64,000 bases of DNA from Halovivax limisalsi (GTDB lineage Archaea > Halobacteriota > Halobacteria > Halobacteriales > Natrialbaceae). This document shows positions 44,589 to 53,513 of the stretch, piece after piece (positions within the stretch are counted from its first letter, which is position 1; every line of letters begins with the position of its first letter). The stretch is from contig NZ_CP095757.1 in the NCBI RefSeq assembly GCF_023093535.1, forward strand, positions 3,162,001-3,226,000, given 5' to 3'. The translations under genes were made by a program, and so were the position numbers. The notes below the pieces were generated by a model, which did not search any database, was not told the origin of the DNA, and worked only from the letters and a program-made list of their open reading frames with translations.

Positions 44589-44738
44589 TCGCATGCGTCG
44601 CCGAAGGCGACGAAACGCGAGGCGGGGCGCGCGGAACCGTTCCGGTTCCGCGTTTCGGTCGAACGGGCGCGAAGCGCCCGTGAAACGCCGCCGAGCGTCG
44701 ATGCAGGTGGAGTCCCTTGGGACTGCACCCACGCACCA
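44569..44738 (+). repeat. 170-bp hairpin-rich direct repeat, copy 1
   Basis: Starts with the T-loop and 3' end of tRNA-Leu (TTCAAATCCGGTCCCACGCA) and continues for 150 bases. It holds four hairpins: CGTCGCC/GGCGACG, CGCGGAACC/GGTTCCGCG, ACGGGCGC/GCGCCCGT and GGTG-AGTCCC/GGGACT-CACC with one G-G mismatch. It ends in CCCACGCACCA, which again matches the tRNA 3' end. A copy with 3 differences lies 286 bases on. Confidence 0.8.
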
Positions 44739-44762
44739 TCTTCCTACCAAGGCAATATTGAA

Positions 44763-44874
44763 CAGCGACGGCGCTGTCCCGTCGGGGTCCGCCGGTGAGC
44801 AGTCGCGATCGCGACTGCGAACGTCGTCACGAAGCGAAAGCGGAGTGACGGAAGTTCAAATCCGGTCCCACGCA
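44763..44874 (+). pseudogene. Interrupted tRNA-Leu 3' fragment
   Basis: CAGCGACGGCGCTGTCCCGT, then CGGGGTCCGCCGGT, repeats the anticodon stem, variable arm and 5' side of the T-stem of the tRNA at 44504, with the anticodon loop reduced to two bases. A 58-base insert (44797-44854) splits the T-arm, then TTCAAATCCGGTCCCACGCA completes the 3' end. It cannot fold into a working tRNA. Confidence 0.7.
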
Positions 44875-45024
44875 TCGCATGCGTCGCCGAAGGCGACGAA
44901 ACGCGAGGCGGGGCGCGTGGAACCGTTCCGGTTCCGCGTTTCGGTCGAATGGGCGCGAAGCGCCCGTGAGACGCCGCCGAGCGTCGATGCAGGTGGAGTC
45001 CCTTGGGACTGCACCCACGCACCA
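44855..45024 (+). repeat. 170-bp hairpin-rich direct repeat, copy 2
   Basis: Same sequence as 44569-44738 with 3 transitions in 170 bases. Two of these lie inside stems and change a C-G pair to a T-G pair, so both hairpins would still fold as RNA. Frames reading through the region give Arg-rich strings and are not genes. Confidence 0.8.
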
Positions 45025-45179
45025 ACTTACTCTCGACGTCACCCGGACAGCGACGGCACCGTCAGTTCGGCGGCGAACCCCCGTCCGGATGGTCGGTGCG
45101 TTCGCCGTCGAATCGCCGTCGGAGTCGATACGCCTTCGGCGTCGGTACGTTTTCGACCGTGGAATACGACGCTCGAACG

Positions 45180-45731
45180 ATGGTCTGGACGACGAGGGGA
45201 CCGCGGCCGGCGTATTGCCCGACCTGCGGCGACGGACTCGGATCGACGGTCGTCGACGGCTCCTCGGTTCCGTACTGCGAGGCGTGTGAGCGGCGATTCT
45301 TTCGCAATCCGGTGCCGCTGGCGCGCGTCGCGGTCGTCGACGGTGCATCCGTCCTGCTCATCGAGCGGGGTGCCGGGGCGGATATCGGCGCGTGGGCATT
45401 GCCCGGCGGGCACGTCGACGCGAACGAATCGCTGTCGAACGCGGCCGCGCGCGAACTCGAAGAGGAGACTGGCGTTCGTGTCGCTCCCGACGCGCTGTCA
45501 CTTCTGGGAACGGGGTATCTCGAATTCGACGACGGGCACTCGCTGGTGTCGATCAACTACGCCGTGGCGCGCGAGGCGACGACGGGAGAGATCGTGGTCG
45601 GCGGCGACGCTGCCGACGCCCGATTCGTCGCCAGGGAGGCGATCGTCGACGATCCGCCGCGGGTGCGAGCGTCGGGACCGAAACAACTGCTTCGGGCGAT
45701 CGACGAGCACGGATCGGTGGGCCCCGCCTAA
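45180..45731 (+). CDS. NUDIX hydrolase with N-terminal zinc ribbon
   Basis: 183 residues. Zinc ribbon CPTCGDG...CEAC at residues about 12-39, then a NUDIX fold with the box GHVDANESLSNAAARELEEETGV (Gx5Ex7REUxEExGU complete). The ribbon plus NUDIX layout is like NADH pyrophosphatases (NudC-like) and many haloarchaeal NUDIX enzymes that trim nucleoside diphosphate derivatives. ATG at 45180 (MVWTTRGPRP) avoids the repeat array upstream, where the frame remains open by chance. Confidence 0.88.
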   Translation: MVWTTRGPRPAYCPTCGDGLGSTVVDGSSVPYCEACERRFFRNPVPLARVAVVDGASVLLIERGAGADIGAWALPGGHVDANESLSNAAARELEEETGVRVAPDALSLLGTGYLEFDDGHSLVSINYAVAREATTGEIVVGGDAADARFVAREAIVDDPPRVRASGPKQLLRAIDEHGSVGPA

Positions 45732-45744
45732 CCGTCCCAGTTCG

Positions 45745-46266
45745 TCAGGGCTCGCCGTTCGCGTCGGTGTCGCTGACCATCTGGATCCGCTCGATGCCGT
45801 CGATCTCCTCGACGATCTCGACGACGGCGTCGGGGACGAGCGACTCCCAGTCGCCGTCCTCGGTCATGCGCTCGCGGACCTCGCTGCCTTCGAGCACGCC
45901 CCGGTTGTACATCGGCGACTGGCGCACTTCGACGCCCGCCTCGCGAAAGAGCTGGATGACGAGCGGGTTGTTCGAGTACGCGACGTCGAAATCGGGGCTC
46001 ATGCTCTCGACGTGGCTCACCCAGACGGAGTTGCGTTCCAGATCCTCGATGGGGACGGCGTAGGTGACGAGGTCGAAGTCGGCGAGGCTCTTGGTGAGCA
46101 TCATGATGCGTTCGCCCGCGGTGAACGGGTTTCGCGCCGTGTGGGAGGCGTCCGCGCTGCCGATGCCGAGGACGAGTTCGTCGACGTCGGCGGCGATCCG
46201 CTCGACGACGCTGTAGTGGCCGTCGTGAAACGGCTGGAAGCGGCCGATGTAGATGCCTCGCTTCAT
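45745..46266 (-). CDS. nadM: Nicotinamide-nucleotide adenylyltransferase (NadM)
   Basis: 173 residues. Archaeal NMN adenylyltransferase that forms NAD from NMN and ATP. Motifs: GIYIGRFQPFHDGHYSVVERI (GRFQPFHxGH), IGIGSADASHTARNPFTAGERIMM, VYSNNP-like AYSNNPLVIQLF, and YNRGVLEGSEVRERM (the ISSTxxR-like region with GSxxR). ATG at 46266 gives the natural N-terminus MKRGIYIG. Convergent with the NUDIX gene (13-base gap). Confidence 0.95.
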   Translation of the reverse strand: MKRGIYIGRFQPFHDGHYSVVERIAADVDELVLGIGSADASHTARNPFTAGERIMMLTKSLADFDLVTYAVPIEDLERNSVWVSHVESMSPDFDVAYSNNPLVIQLFREAGVEVRQSPMYNRGVLEGSEVRERMTEDGDWESLVPDAVVEIVEEIDGIERIQMVSDTDANGEP

Positions 46267-46406
46267 GCGACGTAGATGCCCCGCGCCATACCGAGGCCGA
46301 TGCGCGCGTCTCGCATAAGGGTGGCGAGGCCGGCCCGCTCTCCGGGGTTGTCGAATTCGGCCGTTAGAGAGCCGGAGGTGGCTGTAAACAGCCGAACCCG
46401 AGGGAG

Positions 46407-46417
46407 AAAGTATATCA
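46407..46417 (+). promoter_or_regulatory. Predicted TATA box of lonB
   Basis: AAAGTATATCA, about 45 bases upstream of the lonB ATG, would give a short leader of about 15-20 bases, unlike most genes here that are leaderless. Confidence 0.4.
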
Positions 46418-46455
46418 GTGGCAATCCCCTCGATTCAGGTAGCAACTAGCCCCGT

Positions 46456-49068
46456 ATGAGTAACGACACGAACGACGATGGCCCTCCCGACGGGGAGGAC
46501 GAGGAACGCACCGAGGAGGAGGCCCCGGTGCGTGACGAGACTCCCGCAGATCAGGGGGCGTCATCCAACGACGACGAAGTGTCAGAGGCAGTCGACGACG
46601 GGTCGAGGACCGACAGGGACGCCGGGTCAGACGGCTCGGTGACGGATCCGGTCGACGAGACTGACGTGGACGAATCAGACGACGAGTCGACGGCGTCGGC
46701 TGACCGACCGACCGAAGCGGACGACCGATCGACCGAATCGGGAGCGGAATCGTCCGACTCGATCCGGATCGCGGATTCGGTGAGCGAGTCCCGCACCGAG
46801 GCGGACGACGAAGCCAGCACCGACGACGATGCCGAAGGTGACGACGGGGCGAAGACCGACGACGGCGGGAGCGAGTCGACCGCCGGCTCGTCCGATACCA
46901 CCTCGTCGCAGATCGCCGACAGCGTCTGGGCCGCGGTCGACCAGCAGGAGCGCCAGGAGCCCGACGACGGCGACGACGCGGACGACGGCTGGGACGACGA
47001 CGAGTGGGACGACGAGCCGACCGGTGACGACGAGATCGAGACGGTCGAGACGCTCGACGACCTCGGGAGCGAGGTCGAAGTCGACGAGCAACTCGAGATC
47101 GACGAGGACGAGGAGGACAACTTGCTCGGCGGCCTCCAGATCGACTCGACGGACGACATCGAGGTGCCCGACCGGCTGGTCGATCAGGTGATCGGCCAGG
47201 ACGAGGCCCGGGACATCATCATCAAGGCGGCCAAGCAGCGCCGGCACGTGATGATGATCGGCTCGCCGGGGACCGGCAAGTCGCTGCTGGCGAAGGCGAT
47301 GAGCCAGCTCCTCCCGCAAGAGGAGCTCCAGGACGTCCTCGTCTACCACAATCCGGACGACGGGAACGAGCCGAAGGTCCGGACCGTCCCGGCGGGCAAG
47401 GGCGAACAGATCATCGACGCCCACAAAGAGGAAGCCCGAAAGCGCAAACAGATGCGCTCGATCCTCATGTGGGTCATCATCGCCATCGTGGTGATCTACG
47501 CGTTCATCAGTGGGCCCCTCCTCCTCGGCATCATCGCCGCGGTAGTCATCTGGCTGTTCTTCCGCTACACCTCCCGCGGGATGGACGCGATGGTCCCGAA
47601 CATGATCATCGACAACTCGGACCAGCGCACGGCGCCGTTCGAGGACGCGACCGGCGCCCACGCTGGCGCGCTGCTGGGCGACGTCCGCCACGACCCGTTC
47701 CAGTCCGGCGGCATGGAGACGCCGAGTCACGACCGCGTCGAACCCGGCTCGATCCACAAGGCCAACAAGGGCGTGCTGTTCGTCGACGAGATCAACACGC
47801 TCGACATCCGCAGCCAGCAGAAGCTGATGACGGCCATCCAGGAGGGCGAGTTCGCCATCACTGGCCAGTCCGAGCGCTCCTCGGGCGCGATGGTCCAGAC
47901 CGAGCCGGTCCCGACGGACTTCATCATGATCGCGGCGGGCAACCTGGACGCGATGGAGAACATGCACCCCGCGCTGCGCTCGCGCATCAAGGGCTACGGC
48001 TACGAGGTGTACATGGACGACACCATCGAGGACACGCCCGAGATGCGACGCAAGTACGCCCGATTCATCGCCCAGGAGGTCGAGAAGGACGGCCGGCTGC
48101 CCCACTTCGATCGCGAGGCGATCGAGGAAGTCATGCTCGAAGCTCGGCGCCGGGCGGGTCGGAAGGGCCACCTGACGCTCCTGCTTCGCAACCTCGGCGG
48201 ACTGGTCCGCGTCGCGGGCGACATCGCCCGCGCAGAGGGTCGGGACTACACCACGCGCGAGGACGTCCTCCAGGCGAAGAAGCGCTCGCGCTCGATCGAG
48301 CAGCAACTCGCCGACGACTACATCGACCGGCGCAAGGACTACGAGCTGCAGGTCAACGAGGGCGGCGTCGAGGGCCGCGTCAACGGCCTCGCCGTGATGG
48401 GCGAGGATTCGGGCATCATGCTCCCCGTCATGGCGGAAGTGACGCCCGCGCAGGGCCCCGGCCGCGTCATCGCGACCGGCCAGCTCAAGGAGATGGCCCA
48501 GGAGTCCGTCCAGAACGTCTCCGCGATCATCAAGAAGTTCTCGGACGAGGACCTCTCGACGGGCGTCCCCGGCTGGGAGGAGGATCGCTACGGGGCGAGC
48601 GACTACCCCGACTCCTCGCTCACCGGCAAGGACGTCCACATCCAGTTCGTCCAGGCCGGCCAGCAGGGCGTCGACGGCGACTCGGCCTCGATCACCGTCG
48701 CGACCGCCGTCATCTCCGCGCTGGAGGACGTCCCCGTCGACCAGTCGGTCGCGATGACCGGCTCGCTCTCGGTTCGGGGCGACGTCCTGCCCGTCGGCGG
48801 GGTGACCCACAAGATCGAAGCCGCCGCCAAATCCGGCATCAAGACGGTTATCATCCCGAAGGCGAACGAGCAGGACGTCATGATCGAGGACGAGTACGAG
48901 GAGATGGTCGAGATCATCCCGGTCTCGAACATCAGCGAGGTGCTCGACGTCGCGCTGATGGGCGAGCCCGAGAAGGACTCGCTGCTCGATCGCCTCAAGT
49001 CGATCACGAACACGGCCTTCGACGGACAGGTGAGCGGGCGGGGCGGCTCGAATCCGAGTCCGCAGTAA
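46456..49068 (+). CDS. lonB: Membrane-anchored ATP-dependent protease LonB
   Basis: 870 residues. Residues 1 to about 230 are a disordered acidic Asp/Glu/Ser/Thr-rich extension. The AAA+ domain follows: Walker A GSPGTGKS (about 269-276), then two membrane helices inserted in the ATPase domain (ILMWVIIAIVVIYAFIS and LLLGIIAAVVIWLFF), Walker B GVLFVDEIN, sensor and arginine-finger region MHPALRSRIKGYGYEVY. The C-terminal Lon protease has the Ser of GVDGDSASIT and the Lys of VTHKIEAAAKSG. LonB is essential in haloarchaea and controls lipid and carotenoid enzymes. A CPBP protease gene starts 3 bases after the stop. Confidence 0.95.
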   Translation: MSNDTNDDGPPDGEDEERTEEEAPVRDETPADQGASSNDDEVSEAVDDGSRTDRDAGSDGSVTDPVDETDVDESDDESTASADRPTEADDRSTESGAESSDSIRIADSVSESRTEADDEASTDDDAEGDDGAKTDDGGSESTAGSSDTTSSQIADSVWAAVDQQERQEPDDGDDADDGWDDDEWDDEPTGDDEIETVETLDDLGSEVEVDEQLEIDEDEEDNLLGGLQIDSTDDIEVPDRLVDQVIGQDEARDIIIKAAKQRRHVMMIGSPGTGKSLLAKAMSQLLPQEELQDVLVYHNPDDGNEPKVRTVPAGKGEQIIDAHKEEARKRKQMRSILMWVIIAIVVIYAFISGPLLLGIIAAVVIWLFFRYTSRGMDAMVPNMIIDNSDQRTAPFEDATGAHAGALLGDVRHDPFQSGGMETPSHDRVEPGSIHKANKGVLFVDEINTLDIRSQQKLMTAIQEGEFAITGQSERSSGAMVQTEPVPTDFIMIAAGNLDAMENMHPALRSRIKGYGYEVYMDDTIEDTPEMRRKYARFIAQEVEKDGRLPHFDREAIEEVMLEARRRAGRKGHLTLLLRNLGGLVRVAGDIARAEGRDYTTREDVLQAKKRSRSIEQQLADDYIDRRKDYELQVNEGGVEGRVNGLAVMGEDSGIMLPVMAEVTPAQGPGRVIATGQLKEMAQESVQNVSAIIKKFSDEDLSTGVPGWEEDRYGASDYPDSSLTGKDVHIQFVQAGQQGVDGDSASITVATAVISALEDVPVDQSVAMTGSLSVRGDVLPVGGVTHKIEAAAKSGIKTVIIPKANEQDVMIEDEYEEMVEIIPVSNISEVLDVALMGEPEKDSLLDRLKSITNTAFDGQVSGRGGSNPSPQ

Positions 49069-49071
49069 CGG

Positions 49072-50076
49072 ATGGTCGACTGGGTGACGTTCGCGGCGAT
49101 CGTCACCCTGCTGACCGTTGCGATGGCGTTTCTCTCCGTTCGGACCCAGCAGACGTTGCGACCCGTCGGACAGAGCGATCCCGACGGACGATCCCCGCGG
49201 GCGAGGAACGAATCGGATCCGAACGGCGACCACGGTTCGCCGACCGACCGCTCGGAATCCGCCGGTGACGGCGGCGTCGGCACCGACTCGAACGACGCGG
49301 AGTCGGACGGTCCTGACTCGATCGGCCCAGAGCCGGACGGGGTCTCCGCCAATTCTCTCCTCGACGAGATCGACGAACCGACGTTCGGACCGGACGAGTC
49401 GACGCCCGGACCCGACGAATCGAATACTCGAGCCGCCGGCCGGGGGCGCGGTACCGGCGGAGAGCAGGTCGTCGCGTACGTGGGACCGACCCCGGTGACG
49501 AGACGGAGTTTGCTGTTGAACGTCGCTGCGACGCAAGCGCTGTTTCTCGCCCTCGTCGTCGGCGTGATCGTCTACGCGGAGGTTCCGGGCGGATCGCTCG
49601 GACTGGTCGGCGGCGCCGACGATGGCCTCGTCGGACTCGGTGCCGGCCTGGGGTTGTACGGCGCGAGCGAGGTCGGCGGTCGGCTGGCTCGTCGCCTCGG
49701 CGTCGACCACGACGAGTGGTTGCGCGAGAGTCTCGCGCCGACGAGCGCCCAGGGATGGGCGGGGCTCCTCGGGATCGTCTTACCGGTCGTCGCGCTCTTC
49801 GAGGAGTTGCTCTTTCGCGGCGTGTTGATCGGGGCGTTCGCCGCCGGCTTCGGCGTCTCGCCCTGGGTGCTGGCGATCGGGTCGTCGATCGTCTTCTCGC
49901 TCGGCCACGGCATCCAGGGCCGGGCCGGGGTCGTCGTCACCGGCGTCCTCGGCTTCGTGCTCGCGGCGGTGTTCGTCTCGACCGGCAGTCTCCTGACCGT
50001 CGTGGTGGCCCACTACGTCCTGAACGCCTGCGAGTTCGTCGTCCACGAGGGGTTCGACGTCGACCCGCTCGGGTGA
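49072..50076 (+). CDS. CPBP family intramembrane metalloprotease
   Basis: 334 residues. One N-terminal helix (VTFAAIVTLLTVAMAFLSV), a disordered Asp/Ser/Pro-rich linker (residues about 30-135), then a CPBP core with five to six helices and the motifs FEELLFRG (EExxxR), FSLGHG (FxxxH) and VAHYVLNA (H). Starts 3 bases after lonB, a gene pair also known in other haloarchaea, suggesting shared membrane proteolysis or quality control. Confidence 0.9.
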   Translation: MVDWVTFAAIVTLLTVAMAFLSVRTQQTLRPVGQSDPDGRSPRARNESDPNGDHGSPTDRSESAGDGGVGTDSNDAESDGPDSIGPEPDGVSANSLLDEIDEPTFGPDESTPGPDESNTRAAGRGRGTGGEQVVAYVGPTPVTRRSLLLNVAATQALFLALVVGVIVYAEVPGGSLGLVGGADDGLVGLGAGLGLYGASEVGGRLARRLGVDHDEWLRESLAPTSAQGWAGLLGIVLPVVALFEELLFRGVLIGAFAAGFGVSPWVLAIGSSIVFSLGHGIQGRAGVVVTGVLGFVLAAVFVSTGSLLTVVVAHYVLNACEFVVHEGFDVDPLG

Positions 50077-50203
50077 CTGGCGAGCGAGCAGGGTACCAAC
50101 CGACGTCGTGCGTGAAAGGCACCCGGCTGGGTCGGACCGACCCAGCGACGGACTGACGGACCAAAGCACCCGGGTGTAACCGGGGCGAGTGACTCGCCGT
50201 CGT

Positions 50204-50563
50204 ATGCAGACGTTACAGGAGGCGCCGGAGCGGATCCAGCAGCTGATGCTGTGGCGGTCGTGGGATACTTCGTCGTCTGGATCGCCGCGGTCGTCACCGA
50301 GTCGGCGGCGCCGCTCGTGGCGAGCGAGATCTTCTTCGGCCTTATCGCGCTGGGCGTCGGCGTCGTGTTGCTGCGACGGGCGCCACCGACCGAGCGGGTG
50401 TTACGCGTCCGGCGGACTGCTGGCGCTCGGCGGGCTGAGTCAGCTCTTGGACCTGGCCCTGCAGTTTGGCGGGGTCGACATCCCGATCCTCTACTCCCTC
50501 TCGACGGCGGCCATCTTCGCGGGCGTGGGCGGGTACGTCTACGTCGTCTGGGTGCGTCGCTAG
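50204..50563 (+). pseudogene. Small membrane protein with two compensating frameshifts
   Basis: The frame starts MQTLQEAPERIQQL, then becomes Ser/Arg-rich (WDTSSSGSPRSSPSRRRR) and ends with YASGGLLALGGLSQLLDLAL and YVYVVWVRR. Read one frame off between about 50245 and 50403, the middle becomes DAVAVVGYFVVWIAAVVTES, AAPLVASEIFFGLIALGVGV and VLLRRAPPTERVL, two clean membrane helices. The joined protein would be about 120 residues with four helices. Either two sequencing or assembly errors or real compensating indels are needed; as given the middle is nonsense. Function unknown. It overlaps the following gene's end by 4 bases, tail to tail. Confidence 0.6.
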
Positions 50564-51021
50564 AGCCCTTCCAGCGACCGGAGCTTCTGTTCGATCGCGG
50601 GCGGCGCGGCGCTCGGACCGTCGCGGACGCGGTGATCGGGAATGAGGAGCGGGGCCGGGTTCTCGTCGAGGGCCGTGCGGACGACGATCAGGTCGTCCTC
50701 GTCGTCGGCGTCGAGACCGGGGGTGAGCCCGGCGAGTTCGGCGACGTCGATCCCCGTCCCGTACTCGAGGTCGCGGACGCGTTCGAGTACGGCCCGCTGG
50801 TCGGTCGGGACCGTTAGCGCGATCGACACGTCGTCGAAGTCGACCGCGGCTACGCCGTCGAGGTACTCGAGAACGCGATCGAGGATCGGGTGGTCGTCCA
50901 CGGCGTCCTCGGGCGGGAGCTCGGGGAACGAGACGCTGATGACCCGGCCGCTCGCGATGCCCACCTGGACGTACCGCTCGAGGTACGGCGACTCGACGGC
51001 GTAGATGCCCGCGTCTTCCAT
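50560..51021 (-). CDS. MGMT-like protein lacking the catalytic cysteine
   Basis: 153 residues. The C-terminal half has the layout of methylated-DNA-cysteine methyltransferases: GTGIDVAELAGLTPG..DLIVVRTALDENPAPLLIPDHRVRDG. Where active enzymes have PCHRV, this one has P128-D129-H130-R131, so alkyl transfer to cysteine is impossible. It may bind damaged DNA as alkyltransferase-like proteins do, or have another role. The upstream gene direction is divergent to trpC. Start MEDAGIYAVES at 51021; upstream residues are unlike a protein. Confidence 0.75.
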   Translation of the reverse strand: MEDAGIYAVESPYLERYVQVGIASGRVISVSFPELPPEDAVDDHPILDRVLEYLDGVAAVDFDDVSIALTVPTDQRAVLERVRDLEYGTGIDVAELAGLTPGLDADDEDDLIVVRTALDENPAPLLIPDHRVRDGPSAAPPAIEQKLRSLEGL

Positions 51022-51204
51022 GTCCGAGCGAAAGCGGGCGAGCGCCTTGAAGATTCGGCTCGTCCCGACCAGTCGGTCGCCCCCGCGCCAGACGATTCGT
51101 CGCCGGTCGGTGGACCGCGATACCGCGCCGTCGTCGCCTCGCTTCCCATCGAAAGTGAGTCGGCCTTCCCGGCGGAATCGAGGCGAGCGCGGTCGTAACG
51201 CGCA

Positions 51205-51240
51205 AGGCTTATGTACAAACCAGTACATCGATGTACGATA
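51205..51240 (+). promoter_or_regulatory. trp operon promoter with three TGTACA-like boxes
   Basis: TGTACA at 51212, AGTACA at 51222 and TGTACG at 51232 are spaced exactly 10 bases apart, one helical turn. The last two also form the 14-base palindrome GTACATCGATGTAC (51223-51236). The region overlaps the likely TATA element (GGCTTATGTA, about 51207-51216) and runs up to the trpC ATG at 51241. TGTACA is the TRP-box hexamer described for TrpY of Methanothermobacter; a similar Trp-responsive repressor here is an inference. Confidence 0.6.
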
Positions 51241-52134
51241 ATGACTGATTCGAACGTGGCACCGGCCGTCCGATCGATCCTCGAGACGGCCAGGAATCGA
51301 ACGCCGCCGACCGACGACTCCGTGTCCGTGACTCCCCGGTCCCTCCCAGACGCGATCACGTCGGCCGACGCCGACGGTCGCGTCCCGATCGTCGCGGAGG
51401 TCAAACCGACGAGTCCGACGACCGACGGCGTCCGCGAGGACGACCCGGTCGACCTCGCCCGCCGGATGGTCGACGGCGGGGCGAGCGCCATCTCGGTGCT
51501 GACCGAGCCCGACCACTTCGGCGGCTCGCCGGCGACGCTGGAACGAGTGCGCTCGGCCGTCGACGTCCCCGTCCTCCGAAAGGACTTCGTGCTGGAAGAA
51601 GCCCAGCTCGACCGCGTCGCGGCCGACGTGATCTTGCTGATCGCGCGCTTCGTCGACGATCTCGCCGATCTGCTCGCGGCGGCCCGCGAGCGCGGGTTCC
51701 AGGTGCTCGTCGAGGTCCACACGCGCGACGAGCTTCGCGAGGCGCTGGCGGCCGGCGCCGCGTTCGTCGGCGTCAACAACCGCGATCTGGCCGCGCTCGA
51801 GGTCGATCTATCGACGTTCGAACGGGTCGTAGGGGCGGCCGGGGGCGACGCGACCGCGAACGAGTCTCCGACGTCCGGCCCCGCCGAAGGACTCGCGGAC
51901 GTCACGCTCGTGGCCGAGAGCGGAATCTCGACGCCGGCAGACGTCCGCCGCATGCGCCGAGCGGGGGCCGACGCCCTGCTGGTCGGCAGCGCGATCATGG
52001 GCGGCGACGTCGAGGCGAACACCCGGCGACTGGTCGAGGCCGGGCGAGCGGGGAACGGGCGGCCCGAGGACGAGCCATCTGACGCCGGCCCGGAGTCTCG
52101 TTCGGGGAGCGACCCGGAGGTGGACGTCGCATGA
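51241..52134 (+). CDS. trpC: Indole-3-glycerol phosphate synthase
   Basis: 297-residue TIM barrel that closes the indole ring in tryptophan synthesis. Motifs: [15 protein letters not shown] (catalytic Lys), [48 protein letters not shown] (Lys and Glu), [16 protein letters not shown] and [15 protein letters not shown] at 51241 is preferred over an in-frame ATG at 51211, which would lie in the promoter boxes. A disordered acidic tail of 25 residues precedes the 4-base overlap with trpB. Confidence 0.94.
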   Translation: MTDSNVAPAVRSILETARNRTPPTDDSVSVTPRSLPDAITSADADGRVPIVAEVKPTSPTTDGVREDDPVDLARRMVDGGASAISVLTEPDHFGGSPATLERVRSAVDVPVLRKDFVLEEAQLDRVAADVILLIARFVDDLADLLAAARERGFQVLVEVHTRDELREALAAGAAFVGVNNRDLAALEVDLSTFERVVGAAGGDATANESPTSGPAEGLADVTLVAESGISTPADVRRMRRAGADALLVGSAIMGGDVEANTRRLVEAGRAGNGRPEDEPSDAGPESRSGSDPEVDVA

Positions 52135-53513
52135 CCGACGCCTCGATCGGCCGACGCGAGGCGGTGGCCGACGCCGACGGCCGCTTCGGCCCCTACGGCG
52201 GCCAGTACGTCCCCGAGGCGCTGGTGCCCGCGCTAGCCGAACTGGTCGACGCCCACGAGCGCTACGTGCTGGACAACGAGGACGGCTTTCGCGACGAACT
52301 GCGCGAGCACCTGCGGACCTTCGCCGGCCGGCCGACGCCGCTCCAGCGGGCGGACGCCCTGAGTGAACGCTACGGCCGCGAGATCTACCTCAAGCGCGAG
52401 GATCTCGTCCACGGCGGCGCGCACAAGCTGAACAACGCCCTCGGGCAGGTCCTCCTGGCGAAGTACATGGGCAAAGAGCGCGTCATCGCCGAGACCGGCG
52501 CCGGTCAGCACGGCACCGCGACGGCGATGGCCGCGGCCCACCTGAATATGCCCTGCGAGATCTACATGGGCCGGGTCGACGTCAACCGCCAGCGACCCAA
52601 CGTCTACCGGATGCGGATGAGCGGCGCCGAGGTGACCCCCGTCGACGCGGGCAGCGCGACCCTCAAGGAAGCCATCAACGAGACGATGCGCGACTGGGCG
52701 GGCAGCGTCGAGACGACCCACTACGCCGTCGGGTCTGTCGTCGGGCCGCACCCCTTCCCGGCGCTGGTCCGGGACTTCCAGGCCGTCATCGGCGAGGAGA
52801 TCCGCGAGCAGATTCGCGACGAGGCCGGACGCCTCCCGGACGACGTCGTCGCCTGCGCCGGCGGCGGTTCGAACACGATGGGGACGTTCGCCGCGTTCGT
52901 TGGTGACGAGCGGCCTGACGACGCAGATTCCGAAGCTGACGCCACCGCGGACGTCGCCCTCCACGCCGTCGAGGCCGGCGGCTCCGACCTCGGCATCGAC
53001 GAGGCGTCCGGCGTGGCGCCGAACTCGGCGTCGCTCTCGACCGGCACCGAGGGCGTCCTCCACGGGGCGCTGACCAAGCTCCTCCAGACCGAGGACGGCC
53101 AGGTCGTCGAATCCCACAGCGTCAGCGCGGGGCTGGACTACGCCGGCGTCGGGCCCGAACTGGCCGAACTGGTCGACCGGGGCCGAGTGCGTCCGGCGAC
53201 GGTCGACGACGACGCGGCGCTCGCGGCGTTCCATCGCCTCTCGCGACTCGAGGGTATCATCCCGGCGCTCGAATCGAGTCACGCGCTCGCGTACCTGGAG
53301 GAGACCTGCGGGCCGGACGCCGACGCGTCGGGCGAGGGCGGCGGCGACGGGTCTGACAGGGACGACGACGGGTCGGGCAGGGACGACGCGCTCGGCGACC
53401 TCGTCGTCGTGACCGTCTCCGGTCGGGGCGACAAGGACCTGGAGACGGTTCTGGAGGAGACCGACAAACGCGACATCCCGACCGCGCCCGACGTGGAGGT
53501 GTTCGACGGATGA
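52131..53513 (+). CDS. trpB: Tryptophan synthase beta subunit
   Basis: 460 residues. PLP-binding Lys in [13 protein letters not shown], substrate loop [16 protein letters not shown], phosphate-binding [17 protein letters not shown], and ESSHAL near the C-terminus. Two acidic insertions unusual outside haloarchaea are seen: one after the GGGSN block ([10 protein letters not shown] region) and one of about 30 Gly/Asp/Ser residues before [12 protein letters not shown]. Overlaps trpC and trpA by 4 bases each. Confidence 0.95.
   Translation: MTDASIGRREAVADADGRFGPYGGQYVPEALVPALAELVDAHERYVLDNEDGFRDELREHLRTFAGRPTPLQRADALSERYGREIYLKREDLVHGGAHKLNNALGQVLLAKYMGKERVIAETGAGQHGTATAMAAAHLNMPCEIYMGRVDVNRQRPNVYRMRMSGAEVTPVDAGSATLKEAINETMRDWAGSVETTHYAVGSVVGPHPFPALVRDFQAVIGEEIREQIRDEAGRLPDDVVACAGGGSNTMGTFAAFVGDERPDDADSEADATADVALHAVEAGGSDLGIDEASGVAPNSASLSTGTEGVLHGALTKLLQTEDGQVVESHSVSAGLDYAGVGPELAELVDRGRVRPATVDDDAALAAFHRLSRLEGIIPALESSHALAYLEETCGPDADASGEGGGDGSDRDDDGSGRDDALGDLVVVTVSGRGDKDLETVLEETDKRDIPTAPDVEVFDG

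Noticed and set aside
46263-46445. Frame of 60 codons upstream of nadM overlapping its start by 4 bases
   Set aside because: No convincing start or family, and it covers the divergent promoter region of nadM and lonB.
50560-51720. Long minus-strand frame extending the MGMT-like gene upstream to 51720
   Set aside because: The extension is antisense to trpC and its residues are Arg/Gly-rich; MEDAGIYAVES at 51021 is a natural start.
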